A stretch of DNA of 64,000 nucleotides from Micromussa lordhowensis (taxonomy: Eukaryota > Cnidaria > Anthozoa > Scleractinia > Lobophylliidae), in the NCBI GenBank assembly GCA_964020085.1, contig CAXHUQ010000213.1, forward strand, positions 1 through 64,000. The letters are read 5' to 3'. Both the position numbers and the translations under genes were made by a program. Every line of letters starts with the position of its first letter. The first letter of the stretch is position 1. Positions 31,246-44,924 of this stretch are shown here, piece after piece. The notes under the pieces are model-generated. The model made no database searches and had not been told where the DNA came from. It saw only the letters and a program-made list of their open reading frames with translations.

Positions 31246-32540
31246 ATCTGTCTGGATTCGCAAAAACGTAGCCACAGAATTTGACTTGTCACTGATAATC
31301 GTGATACAATTCTGTCTTAGCGCTAGCTTTCCACAAGGCTTATCGTAGCTCAAATAAAGGGAAATAACTCTGCTGGATGCCTTTTCAGGCCAGGAAGACT
31401 AGTTTCACCGTCTTTTCGATGAATCATGAATTGTACAATTTAATTAAGAGTGCTTTGAACATGAAATTGGAGCCACGGTCTACATAAACACACGAAGGCA
31501 CAGATGTCAAAAACGGCGGCGGAGAGTTGATCAAGTTTAGCTTTCTATAACCTGCATCGTCCTAAATGGACTAAACAAGAGCTTCCTACATCGAGAATGG
31601 ATCGAACTTTAAACAAACTAGGCCGTAATCATGAGTTGGCGAGCACTTCAACATGTCAACACTTCAACAAACTGATCAATCATCAGCCGGAAGACACGCA
31701 AATAAAATTCTTCCGCGCTGGCGAATCGCAGACAGTTCTGATAGTTAGCTACGCCGAAAACGCCTAAAATTGATCAAACAAGGAAATTCTACTCACGATC
31801 AACGCTTGACCGGCACCATGTTCTCCACTCTGCTGGTTTTTGCTCGCAAATCAGCAATGTCCCGGATGTACGTCAATTTTGTCCAGCGCGGAATGGCATA
31901 TCCACATTTCAACAGATTTTTTTTCTAAGTCTTTAGCCAAATCAAAGTTCAGGGCAAATAACGCCAACAGCAGCTGGAAATGTCTAGTCCATTGCACCTA
32001 TAAGCCCTAAATTGGTGTGGCTAAAGATCTTTGCTGTCTAAAGCAAGCACAACATTATCGCTACAGGGCAAACGGCCTACTCTTACGGGACTAAATGTTC
32101 CGTTGATACATATCAGGCCCGCCTTACCGCGTAGGATAATAGACGACGCTTGCTAGCAAACCGTTAGACTTGCACCTTCATTGGACTTAATGATGTCCTC
32201 AGGCAGACTTCCTTTAGACAGCAAATACAGAACGCTAAGCGATCGGCTCCATGTCAGAGTCAACGAACGCGCGAACTGAATTCAAACGAGTGAAGCCTGG
32301 ACTAAACCTAGTAGAAATTCGAAGGGGGGAGGGGGGGGGGGGGGGGTGGTAGGATAAATAATTTAAAAAAAAGGGAAGATCAATGAAACATGCGGCAAGA
32401 AGTTCTCTACATTTCATGCTAGGTACGAATTACAATCTGCTGTCATAGCGAGAGCAAAGAAGAAAATTAAATTGAAGAAATAAGCAATTAACAAAAAACC
32501 ACTTGATTTCGTTTTAACACGGTTTTCATAAATCCAGACA
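31246..32540 (+). mobile_element. Non-autonomous TIR element in array A (representative copy)
   Basis: Begins ATCTGTCTGGATTCGCAAAA and ends TTTTCATAAATCCAGACA. Both sides carry ATAT or TATA. About 1.29 kb, no transposase. Contains a G homopolymer near 32325-32346 that varies between units. The same element, about 75-80% similar by eye, forms the body of array B units. Confidence 0.75.
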
Positions 32541-32679
32541 TATATTTCAAGGGAATAAGACTGGATGACACAGATAGGCCAAAAAGCGAGCATTTCTAAT
32601 TTCTGTCCATCTTTCCAAGGCGTCTAGAGTCAAAATCAGGGCATTCTCCGATCAGTTCCGAACATTCTGTGCTAATATA
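32541..32679 (+). repeat. Array A spacer (representative copy)
   Basis: About 139 bp unique to A units, between CCAGACA and the next TGTCTGG, with TATA at both edges. Together with the ~30-bp inverted ends around it, it can also be read as a ~200-bp palindromic insertion. Confidence 0.7.
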
Positions 32680-35600
32680 TGTCTGGATTTATGAAAACCG
32701 TGTTAAAGACTGCAGGCACTAAAAACAGCTGGCACGTTTTTAGGAAATCGGTCAGATAGTGTACATAAATAAAACCATGTAGTACTGAGAGTGCTTTCTA
32801 CCTTATGTACTCTTTAATAGAAGCTATGCCATGCCTATGCAAGCCTTTGAATTCGCTTCAAATGAGTCGAACTAGCCAAACAAAGCTAATCAGAGCTTAA
32901 ATTGATCACTTGATTCGCGGCACTAATTTAGACATGTTTAACCTCTGTGATTTTAGCTAAATGACCTCACTATGTCTTTCCTAGGCATTAAAATTAGCCA
33001 GTCATGGCAAAAAGAGCATTGTAAGCAGTCAAATGGACTATTTGCTTCTACATTTCAGCCAACTAGTAGCCCTTACGTGACATTTACTTTCAATATCTGT
33101 CTGGATTCGCAAAAACGTAGCCACAGAATTTGACTTGTCACTGATAATCGTGATACAATTCTGTCTTAGCGCTAGCTTTCCACAAGGCTTATCGTAGCTC
33201 AAATAAAGGGAAATAACTCTGCTGGATGCCTTTTCAGGCCAGGAAGACTAGTTTCACCGTCTTTTCGATGAATCATGAATTGTACAATTTAATTAAGAGT
33301 GCTTTGAACATGAAATTGGAGCCACGGTCTACATAAACACACGAAGGCACAGATGTCAAAAACGGCGGCGGAGAGTTGATCAAGTTTAGCTTTCTATAAC
33401 CTGCATCGTCCTAAATGGACTAAACAAGAGCTTCCTACATCGAGAATGGATCGAACTTTAAACAAACTAGGCCGTAATCATGAGTTGGCGAGCACTTCAA
33501 CATGTCAACACTTCAACAAACTGATCAATCATCAGCCGGAAGACACGCAAATAAAATTCTTCCGCGCTGGCGAATCGCAGACAGTTCTGATAGTTAGCTA
33601 CGCCGAAAACGCCTAAAATTGATCAAACAAGGAAATTCTACTCACGATCAACGCTTGACCGGCACCATGTTCTCCACTCTGCTGGTTTTTGCTCGCAAAT
33701 CAGCAATGTCCCGGATGTACGTCAATTTTGTCCAGCGCGGAATGGCATATCCACATTTCAACAGATTTTTTTTCTAAGTCTTTAGCCAAATCAAAGTTCA
33801 GGGCAAATAACGCCAACAGCAGCTGGAAATGTCTAGTCCATTGCACCTATAAGCCCTAAATTGGTGTGGCTAAAGATCTTTGCTGTCTAAAGCAAGCACA
33901 ACATTATCGCTACAGGGCAAACGGCCTACTCTTACGGGACTAAATGTTCCGTTGATACATATCAGGCCCGCCTTACCGCGTAGGATAATAGACGACGCTT
34001 GCTAGCAAACCGTTAGACTTGCACCTTCATTGGACTTAATGATGTCCTCAGGCAGACTTCCTTTAGACAGCAAATACAGAACGCTAAGCGATCGGCTCCA
34101 TGTCAGAGTCAACGAACGCGCGAACTGAATTCAAACGAGTGAAGCCTGGACTAAACCTAGTAGAAATTCGAAGGGGGGAGGGGGGGGGGGGGGGTGGTAG
34201 GATAAATAATTTAAAAAAAAGGGAAGATCAATGAAACATGCGGCAAGAAGTTCTCTACATTTCATGCTAGGTACGAATTACAATCTGCTGTCATAGCGAG
34301 AGCAAAGAAGAAAATTAAATTGAAGAAATAAGCAATTAACAAAAAACCACTTGATTTCGTTTTAACACGGTTTTCATAAATCCAGACATATATTTCAAGG
34401 GAATAAGACTGGATGACACAGATAGGCCAAAAAGCGAGCATTTCTAATTTCTGTCCATCTTTCCAAGGCGTCTAGAGTCAAAATCAGGGCATTCTCCGAT
34501 CAGTTCCGAACATTCTGTGCTAATATATGTCTGGATTTATGAAAACCGTGTTAAAGACTGCAGGCACTAAAAACAGCTGGCACGTTTTTAGGAAATCGGT
34601 CAGATAGTGTACATAAATAAAACCATGTAGTACTGAGAGTGCTTTCTACCTTATGTACTCTTTAATAGAAGCTATGCCATGCCTATGCAAGCCTTTGAAT
34701 TCGCTTCAAATGAGTCGAACTAGCCAAACAAAGCTAATCAGAGCTTAAATTGATCACTTGATTCGCGGCACTAATTTAGACATGTTTAACCTCTGTGATT
34801 TTAGCTAAATGACCTCACTATGTCTTTCCTAGGCATTAAAATTAGCCAGTCATGGCAAAAAGAGCATTGTAAGCAGTCAAATGGACTATTTGCTTCTACA
34901 TTTCAGCCAACTAGTAGCCCTTACGTGACATTTACTTTCAATATCTGTCTGGATTCGCAAAAACGTAGCCACAGAATTTGACTTGTCACTGATAATCGTG
35001 ATACAATTCTGTCTTAGCGCTAGCTTTCCACAAGGCTTATCGTAGCTCAAATAAAGGGAAATAACTCTGCTGGATGCCTTTTCAGGCCAGGAAGACTAGT
35101 TTCACCGTCTTTTCGATGAATCATGAATTGTACAATTTAATTAAGAGTGCTTTGAACATGAAATTGGAGCCACGGTCTACATAAACACACGAAGGCACAG
35201 ATGTCAAAAACGGCGGCGGAGAGTTGATCAAGTTTAGCTTTCTATAACCTGCATCGTCCTAAATGGACTAAACAAGAGCTTCCTACATCGAGAATGGATC
35301 GAACTTTAAACAAACTAGGCCGTAATCATGAGTTGGCGAGCACTTCAACATGTCAACACTTCAACAAACTGATCAATCATCAGCCGGAAGACACGCAAAT
35401 AAAATTCTTCCGCGCTGGCGAATCGCAGACAGTTCTGATAGTTAGCTACGCCGAAAACGCCTAAAATTGATCAAACAAGGAAATTCTACTCACGATCAAC
35501 GCTTGACCGGCACCATGTTCTCCACTCTGCTGGTTTTTGCTCGCAAATCAGCAATGTCCCGGATGTACGTCAATTTTGTCCAGCGCGGAATGGCATATCC

Positions 35601-38600
35601 ACATTTCAACAGATTTTTTTTCTAAGTCTTTAGCCAAATCAAAGTTCAGGGCAAATAACGCCAACAGCAGCTGGAAATGTCTAGTCCATTGCACCTATAA
35701 GCCCTAAATTGGTGTGGCTAAAGATCTTTGCTGTCTAAAGCAAGCACAACATTATCGCTACAGGGCAAACGGCCTACTCTTACGGGACTAAATGTTCCGT
35801 TGATACATATCAGGCCCGCCTTACCGCGTAGGATAATAGACGACGCTTGCTAGCAAACCGTTAGACTTGCACCTTCATTGGACTTAATGATGTCCTCAGG
35901 CAGACTTCCTTTAGACAGCAAATACAGAACGCTAAGCGATCGGCTCCATGTCAGAGTCAACGAACGCGCGAACTGAATTCAAACGAGTGAAGCCTGGACT
36001 AAACCTAGTAGAAATTCGAAGGGGGGAGGGGGGGGGGGGGGGTGGTAGGATAAATAATTTAAAAAAAAGGGAAGATCAATGAAACATGCGGCAAGAAGTT
36101 CTCTACATTTCATGCTAGGTACGAATTACAATCTGCTGTCATAGCGAGAGCAAAGAAGAAAATTAAATTGAAGAAATAAGCAATTAACAAAAAACCACTT
36201 GATTTCGTTTTAACACGGTTTTCATAAATCCAGACATATATTTCAAGGGAATAAGACTGGATGACACAGATAGGCCAAAAAGCGAGCATTTCTAATTTCT
36301 GTCCATCTTTCCAAGGCGTCTAGAGTCAAAATCAGGGCATTCTCCGATCAGTTCCGAACATTCTGTGCTAATATATGTCTGGATTTATGAAAACCGTGTT
36401 AAAGACTGCAGGCACTAAAAACAGCTGGCACGTTTTTAGGAAATCGGTCAGATAGTGTACATAAATAAAACCATGTAGTACTGAGAGTGCTTTCTACCTT
36501 ATGTACTCTTTAATAGAAGCTATGCCATGCCTATGCAAGCCTTTGAATTCGCTTCAAATGAGTCGAACTAGCCAAACAAAGCTAATCAGAGCTTAAATTG
36601 ATCACTTGATTCGCGGCACTAATTTAGACATGTTTAACCTCTGTGATTTTAGCTAAATGACCTCACTATGTCTTTCCTAGGCATTAAAATTAGCCAGTCA
36701 TGGCAAAAAGAGCATTGTAAGCAGTCAAATGGACTATTTGCTTCTACATTTCAGCCAACTAGTAGCCCTTACGTGACATTTACTTTCAATATCTGTCTGG
36801 ATTCGCAAAAACGTAGCCACAGAATTTGACTTGTCACTGATAATCGTGATACAATTCTGTCTTAGCGCTAGCTTTCCACAAGGCTTATCGTAGCTCAAAT
36901 AAAGGGAAATAACTCTGCTGGATGCCTTTTCAGGCCAGGAAGACTAGTTTCACCGTCTTTTCGATGAATCATGAATTGTACAATTTAATTAAGAGTGCTT
37001 TGAACATGAAATTGGAGCCACGGTCTACATAAACACACGAAGGCACAGATGTCAAAAACGGCGGCGGAGAGTTGATCAAGTTTAGCTTTCTATAACCTGC
37101 ATCGTCCTAAATGGACTAAACAAGAGCTTCCTACATCGAGAATGGATCGAACTTTAAACAAACTAGGCCGTAATCATGAGTTGGCGAGCACTTCAACATG
37201 TCAACACTTCAACAAACTGATCAATCATCAGCCGGAAGACACGCAAATAAAATTCTTCCGCGCTGGCGAATCGCAGACAGTTCTGATAGTTAGCTACGCC
37301 GAAAACGCCTAAAATTGATCAAACAAGGAAATTCTACTCACGATCAACGCTTGACCGGCACCATGTTCTCCACTCTGCTGGTTTTTGCTCGCAAATCAGC
37401 AATGTCCCGGATGTACGTCAATTTTGTCCAGCGCGGAATGGCATATCCACATTTCAACAGATTTTTTTTCTAAGTCTTTAGCCAAATCAAAGTTCAGGGC
37501 AAATAACGCCAACAGCAGCTGGAAATGTCTAGTCCATTGCACCTATAAGCCCTAAATTGGTGTGGCTAAAGATCTTTGCTGTCTAAAGCAAGCACAACAT
37601 TATCGCTACAGGGCAAACGGCCTACTCTTACGGGACTAAATGTTCCGTTGATACATATCAGGCCCGCCTTACCGCGTAGGATAATAGACGACGCTTGCTA
37701 GCAAACCGTTAGACTTGCACCTTCATTGGACTTAATGATGTCCTCAGGCAGACTTCCTTTAGACAGCAAATACAGAACGCTAAGCGATCGGCTCCATGTC
37801 AGAGTCAACGAACGCGCGAACTGAATTCAAACGAGTGAAGCCTGGACTAAACCTAGTAGAAATTCGAAGGGGGGAGGGGGGGGGGGGGGGTGGTAGGATA
37901 AATAATTTAAAAAAAAGGGAAGATCAATGAAACATGCGGCAAGAAGTTCTCTACATTTCATGCTAGGTACGAATTACAATCTGCTGTCATAGCGAGAGCA
38001 AAGAAGAAAATTAAATTGAAGAAATAAGCAATTAACAAAAAACCACTTGATTTCGTTTTAACACGGTTTTCATAAATCCAGACATATATTTCAAGGGAAT
38101 AAGACTGGATGACACAGATAGGCCAAAAAGCGAGCATTTCTAATTTCTGTCCATCTTTCCAAGGCGTCTAGAGTCAAAATCAGGGCATTCTCCGATCAGT
38201 TCCGAACATTCTGTGCTAATATATGTCTGGATTTATGAAAACCGTGTTAAAGACTGCAGGCACTAAAAACAGCTGGCACGTTTTTAGGAAATCGGTCAGA
38301 TAGTGTACATAAATAAAACCATGTAGTACTGAGAGTGCTTTCTACCTTATGTACTCTTTAATAGAAGCTATGCCATGCCTATGCAAGCCTTTGAATTCGC
38401 TTCAAATGAGTCGAACTAGCCAAACAAAGCTAATCAGAGCTTAAATTGATCACTTGATTCGCGGCACTAATTTAGACATGTTTAACCTCTGTGATTTTAG
38501 CTAAATGACCTCACTATGTCTTTCCTAGGCATTAAAATTAGCCAGTCATGGCAAAAAGAGCATTGTAAGCAGTCAAATGGACTATTTGCTTCTACATTTC

Positions 38601-41600
38601 AGCCAACTAGTAGCCCTTACGTGACATTTACTTTCAATATCTGTCTGGATTCGCAAAAACGTAGCCACAGAATTTGACTTGTCACTGATAATCGTGATAC
38701 AATTCTGTCTTAGCGCTAGCTTTCCACAAGGCTTATCGTAGCTCAAATAAAGGGAAATAACTCTGCTGGATGCCTTTTCAGGCCAGGAAGACTAGTTTCA
38801 CCGTCTTTTCGATGAATCATGAATTGTACAATTTAATTAAGAGTGCTTTGAACATGAAATTGGAGCCACGGTCTACATAAACACACGAAGGCACAGATGT
38901 CAAAAACGGCGGCGGAGAGTTGATCAAGTTTAGCTTTCTATAACCTGCATCGTCCTAAATGGACTAAACAAGAGCTTCCTACATCGAGAATGGATCGAAC
39001 TTTAAACAAACTAGGCCGTAATCATGAGTTGGCGAGCACTTCAACATGTCAACACTTCAACAAACTGATCAATCATCAGCCGGAAGACACGCAAATAAAA
39101 TTCTTCCGCGCTGGCGAATCGCAGACAGTTCTGATAGTTAGCTACGCCGAAAACGCCTAAAATTGATCAAACAAGGAAATTCTACTCACGATCAACGCTT
39201 GACCGGCACCATGTTCTCCACTCTGCTGGTTTTTGCTCGCAAATCAGCAATGTCCCGGATGTACGTCAATTTTGTCCAGCGCGGAATGGCATATCCACAT
39301 TTCAACAGATTTTTTTTCTAAGTCTTTAGCCAAATCAAAGTTCAGGGCAAATAACGCCAACAGCAGCTGGAAATGTCTAGTCCATTGCACCTATAAGCCC
39401 TAAATTGGTGTGGCTAAAGATCTTTGCTGTCTAAAGCAAGCACAACATTATCGCTACAGGGCAAACGGCCTACTCTTACGGGACTAAATGTTCCGTTGAT
39501 ACATATCAGGCCCGCCTTACCGCGTAGGATAATAGACGACGCTTGCTAGCAAACCGTTAGACTTGCACCTTCATTGGACTTAATGATGTCCTCAGGCAGA
39601 CTTCCTTTAGACAGCAAATACAGAACGCTAAGCGATCGGCTCCATGTCAGAGTCAACGAACGCGCGAACTGAATTCAAACGAGTGAAGCCTGGACTAAAC
39701 CTAGTAGAAATTCGAAGGGGGGAGGGGGGGGGGGGGGGTGGTAGGATAAATAATTTAAAAAAAAGGGAAGATCAATGAAACATGCGGCAAGAAGTTCTCT
39801 ACATTTCATGCTAGGTACGAATTACAATCTGCTGTCATAGCGAGAGCAAAGAAGAAAATTAAATTGAAGAAATAAGCAATTAACAAAAAACCACTTGATT
39901 TCGTTTTAACACGGTTTTCATAAATCCAGACATATATTTCAAGGGAATAAGACTGGATGACACAGATAGGCCAAAAAGCGAGCATTTCTAATTTCTGTCC
40001 ATCTTTCCAAGGCGTCTAGAGTCAAAATCAGGGCATTCTCCGATCAGTTCCGAACATTCTGTGCTAATATATGTCTGGATTTATGAAAACCGTGTTAAAG
40101 ACTGCAGGCACTAAAAACAGCTGGCACGTTTTTAGGAAATCGGTCAGATAGTGTACATAAATAAAACCATGTAGTACTGAGAGTGCTTTCTACCTTATGT
40201 ACTCTTTAATAGAAGCTATGCCATGCCTATGCAAGCCTTTGAATTCGCTTCAAATGAGTCGAACTAGCCAAACAAAGCTAATCAGAGCTTAAATTGATCA
40301 CTTGATTCGCGGCACTAATTTAGACATGTTTAACCTCTGTGATTTTAGCTAAATGACCTCACTATGTCTTTCCTAGGCATTAAAATTAGCCAGTCATGGC
40401 AAAAAGAGCATTGTAAGCAGTCAAATGGACTATTTGCTTCTACATTTCAGCCAACTAGTAGCCCTTACGTGACATTTACTTTCAATATCTGTCTGGATTC
40501 GCAAAAACGTAGCCACAGAATTTGACTTGTCACTGATAATCGTGATACAATTCTGTCTTAGCGCTAGCTTTCCACAAGGCTTATCGTAGCTCAAATAAAG
40601 GGAAATAACTCTGCTGGATGCCTTTTCAGGCCAGGAAGACTAGTTTCACCGTCTTTTCGATGAATCATGAATTGTACAATTTAATTAAGAGTGCTTTGAA
40701 CATGAAATTGGAGCCACGGTCTACATAAACACACGAAGGCACAGATGTCAAAAACGGCGGCGGAGAGTTGATCAAGTTTAGCTTTCTATAACCTGCATCG
40801 TCCTAAATGGACTAAACAAGAGCTTCCTACATCGAGAATGGATCGAACTTTAAACAAACTAGGCCGTAATCATGAGTTGGCGAGCACTTCAACATGTCAA
40901 CACTTCAACAAACTGATCAATCATCAGCCGGAAGACACGCAAATAAAATTCTTCCGCGCTGGCGAATCGCAGACAGTTCTGATAGTTAGCTACGCCGAAA
41001 ACGCCTAAAATTGATCAAACAAGGAAATTCTACTCACGATCAACGCTTGACCGGCACCATGTTCTCCACTCTGCTGGTTTTTGCTCGCAAATCAGCAATG
41101 TCCCGGATGTACGTCAATTTTGTCCAGCGCGGAATGGCATATCCACATTTCAACAGATTTTTTTTCTAAGTCTTTAGCCAAATCAAAGTTCAGGGCAAAT
41201 AACGCCAACAGCAGCTGGAAATGTCTAGTCCATTGCACCTATAAGCCCTAAATTGGTGTGGCTAAAGATCTTTGCTGTCTAAAGCAAGCACAACATTATC
41301 GCTACAGGGCAAACGGCCTACTCTTACGGGACTAAATGTTCCGTTGATACATATCAGGCCCGCCTTACCGCGTAGGATAATAGACGACGCTTGCTAGCAA
41401 ACCGTTAGACTTGCACCTTCATTGGACTTAATGATGTCCTCAGGCAGACTTCCTTTAGACAGCAAATACAGAACGCTAAGCGATCGGCTCCATGTCAGAG
41501 TCAACGAACGCGCGAACTGAATTCAAACGAGTGAAGCCTGGACTAAACCTAGTAGAAATTCGAAGGGGGGAGGGGGGGGGGGGGGGTGGTAGGATAAATA

Positions 41601-44183
41601 ATTTAAAAAAAAGGGAAGATCAATGAAACATGCGGCAAGAAGTTCTCTACATTTCATGCTAGGTACGAATTACAATCTGCTGTCATAGCGAGAGCAAAGA
41701 AGAAAATTAAATTGAAGAAATAAGCAATTAACAAAAAACCACTTGATTTCGTTTTAACACGGTTTTCATAAATCCAGACATATATTTCAAGGGAATAAGA
41801 CTGGATGACACAGATAGGCCAAAAAGCGAGCATTTCTAATTTCTGTCCATCTTTCCAAGGCGTCTAGAGTCAAAATCAGGGCATTCTCCGATCAGTTCCG
41901 AACATTCTGTGCTAATATATGTCTGGATTTATGAAAACCGTGTTAAAGACTGCAGGCACTAAAAACAGCTGGCACGTTTTTAGGAAATCGGTCAGATAGT
42001 GTACATAAATAAAACCATGTAGTACTGAGAGTGCTTTCTACCTTATGTACTCTTTAATAGAAGCTATGCCATGCCTATGCAAGCCTTTGAATTCGCTTCA
42101 AATGAGTCGAACTAGCCAAACAAAGCTAATCAGAGCTTAAATTGATCACTTGATTCGCGGCACTAATTTAGACATGTTTAACCTCTGTGATTTTAGCTAA
42201 ATGACCTCACTATGTCTTTCCTAGGCATTAAAATTAGCCAGTCATGGCAAAAAGAGCATTGTAAGCAGTCAAATGGACTATTTGCTTCTACATTTCAGCC
42301 AACTAGTAGCCCTTACGTGACATTTACTTTCAATATCTGTCTGGATTCGCAAAAACGTAGCCACAGAATTTGACTTGTCACTGATAATCGTGATACAATT
42401 CTGTCTTAGCGCTAGCTTTCCACAAGGCTTATCGTAGCTCAAATAAAGGGAAATAACTCTGCTGGATGCCTTTTCAGGCCAGGAAGACTAGTTTCACCGT
42501 CTTTTCGATGAATCATGAATTGTACAATTTAATTAAGAGTGCTTTGAACATGAAATTGGAGCCACGGTCTACATAAACACACGAAGGCACAGATGTCAAA
42601 AACGGCGGCGGAGAGTTGATCAAGTTTAGCTTTCTATAACCTGCATCGTCCTAAATGGACTAAACAAGAGCTTCCTACATCGAGAATGGATCGAACTTTA
42701 AACAAACTAGGCCGTAATCATGAGTTGGCGAGCACTTCAACATGTCAACACTTCAACAAACTGATCAATCATCAGCCGGAAGACACGCAAATAAAATTCT
42801 TCCGCGCTGGCGAATCGCAGACAGTTCTGATAGTTAGCTACGCCGAAAACGCCTAAAATTGATCAAACAAGGAAATTCTACTCACGATCAACGCTTGACC
42901 GGCACCATGTTCTCCACTCTGCTGGTTTTTGCTCGCAAATCAGCAATGTCCCGGATGTACGTCAATTTTGTCCAGCGCGGAATGGCATATCCACATTTCA
43001 ACAGATTTTTTTTCTAAGTCTTTAGCCAAATCAAAGTTCAGGGCAAATAACGCCAACAGCAGCTGGAAATGTCTAGTCCATTGCACCTATAAGCCCTAAA
43101 TTGGTGTGGCTAAAGATCTTTGCTGTCTAAAGCAAGCACAACATTATCGCTACAGGGCAAACGGCCTACTCTTACGGGACTAAATGTTCCGTTGATACAT
43201 ATCAGGCCCGCCTTACCGCGTAGGATAATAGACGACGCTTGCTAGCAAACCGTTAGACTTGCACCTTCATTGGACTTAATGATGTCCTCAGGCAGACTTC
43301 CTTTAGACAGCAAATACAGAACGCTAAGCGATCGGCTCCATGTCAGAGTCAACGAACGCGCGAACTGAATTCAAACGAGTGAAGCCTGGACTAAACCTAG
43401 TAGAAATTCGAAGGGGGGAGGGGGGGGGGGGTGGTAGGATAAATAATTTAAAAAAAAGGGAAGATCAATGAAACATGCGGCAAGAAGTTCTCTACATTTC
43501 ATGCTAGGTACGAATTACAATCTGCTGTCATAGCGAGAGCAAAGAAGAAAATTAAATTGAAGAAATAAGCAATTAACAAAAAACCACTTGATTTCGTTTT
43601 AACACGGTTTTCATAAATCCAGACATATATTTCAAGGGAATAAGACTGGATGACACAGATAGGCCAAAAAGCGAGCATTTCTAATTTCTGTCCATCTTTC
43701 CAAGGCGTCTAGAGTCAAAATCAGGGCATTCTCCGATCAGTTCCGAACATTCTGTGCTAATATATGTCTGGATTTATGAAAACCGTGTTAAAGACTGCAG
43801 GCACTAAAAACAGCTGGCACGTTTTTAGGAAATCGGTCAGATAGTGTACATAAATAAAACCATGTAGTACTGAGAGTGCTTTCTACCTTATGTACTCTTT
43901 AATAGAAGCTATGCCATGCCTATGCAAGCCTTTGAATTCGCTTCAAATGAGTCGAACTAGCCAAACAAAGCTAATCAGAGCTTAAATTGATCACTTGATT
44001 CGCGGCACTAATTTAGACATGTTTAACCTCTGTGATTTTAGCTAAATGACCTCACTATGTCTTTCCTAGGCATTAAAATTAGCCAGTCATGGCAAAAAGA
44101 GCATTGTAAGCAGTCAAATGGACTATTTGCTTCTACATTTCAGCCAACTAGTAGCCCTTACGTGACATTTACTTTCAATAATT

Positions 44184-44924
44184 ATTGCAAATGAATATGG
44201 CCATGTCGTACTGAGAGTGCTATCTACCTCGTTTCCTCTTAAAAGAAGCCATACCATGCCTGTGAAAGCCGCTGAAGTCAGTGCAAATTAGTCGAACGAG
44301 CCGAAACACAGGGAACGTAGAGGTTGAATTGATCATTTGGCTTGTGGCCTTAGTCTAGACATGCTAAACCTCTGCGATGCATGAATGAATGAATGAACTT
44401 AATTGATATTTTAGCCTAAATGACCTCTCTATGTCTTTCACAGTGGATCAAACTAGCCAATCATTCCGACAAGAGCATGGAAAGCAGTCAAAGCGGCCAT
44501 ATATTTCTGTATTTCGGGCAGAAAGTGGAGGTTACGTGACATTCAGTTGCAATTATTGCAAATGAATATGGCCATGTCGTACTGAGAGTGCTATCTACCT
44601 CGTTTCCTCTTAAAAGAAGCCATACCATGCCTGTGAAAGCCGCTGAAGTCAGTGCAAATTAGTCGAACGAGCCGAAACACAGGGAACGTAGAGGTTGAAT
44701 TGATCATTTGGCTTGTGGCCTTAGTCTAGACATGCTAAACCTCTGCGATGCATGAATGAATGAATGAACTTAATTGATATTTTAGCCTAAATGACCTCTC
44801 TATGTCTTTCACAGTGGATCAAACTAGCCAATCATTCCGACAAGAGCATGGAAAGCAGTCAAAGCGGCCATATATTTCTGTATTTCGGGCAGAAAGTGGA
44901 GGTTACGTGACATTCAGTTGCAAT
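44184..44924 (+). repeat. Two tandem S segments without element, at the A/B boundary
   Basis: Copies start at 44184 and 44555 (period 371) with the join TTGCAATTATTGCAAATG. The TIR element normally found between S copies is missing here. Confidence 0.9.

Larger units (their letters stand above)
30827..44180 (+). repeat. Macrosatellite array A, seven ~1848-bp units plus a partial
   Basis: Unit starts (TGTCTGG) at 30831, 32680, 34528, 36376, 38224, 40072, 41920 and 43765; spacing 1849, five of 1848, then 1845. The last copy stops after about 415 bp. Units are essentially identical apart from the length of a G homopolymer; unit 1 has a few substitutions near its start (CTAGAAACAGCAGG versus CTAAAAACAGCTGG). 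Each unit contains, in order, an ~80-bp TIR-only remnant, the ~335-bp S segment, a ~1.3-kb TIR element and a ~139-bp spacer. No coding capacity. Confidence 0.95.
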
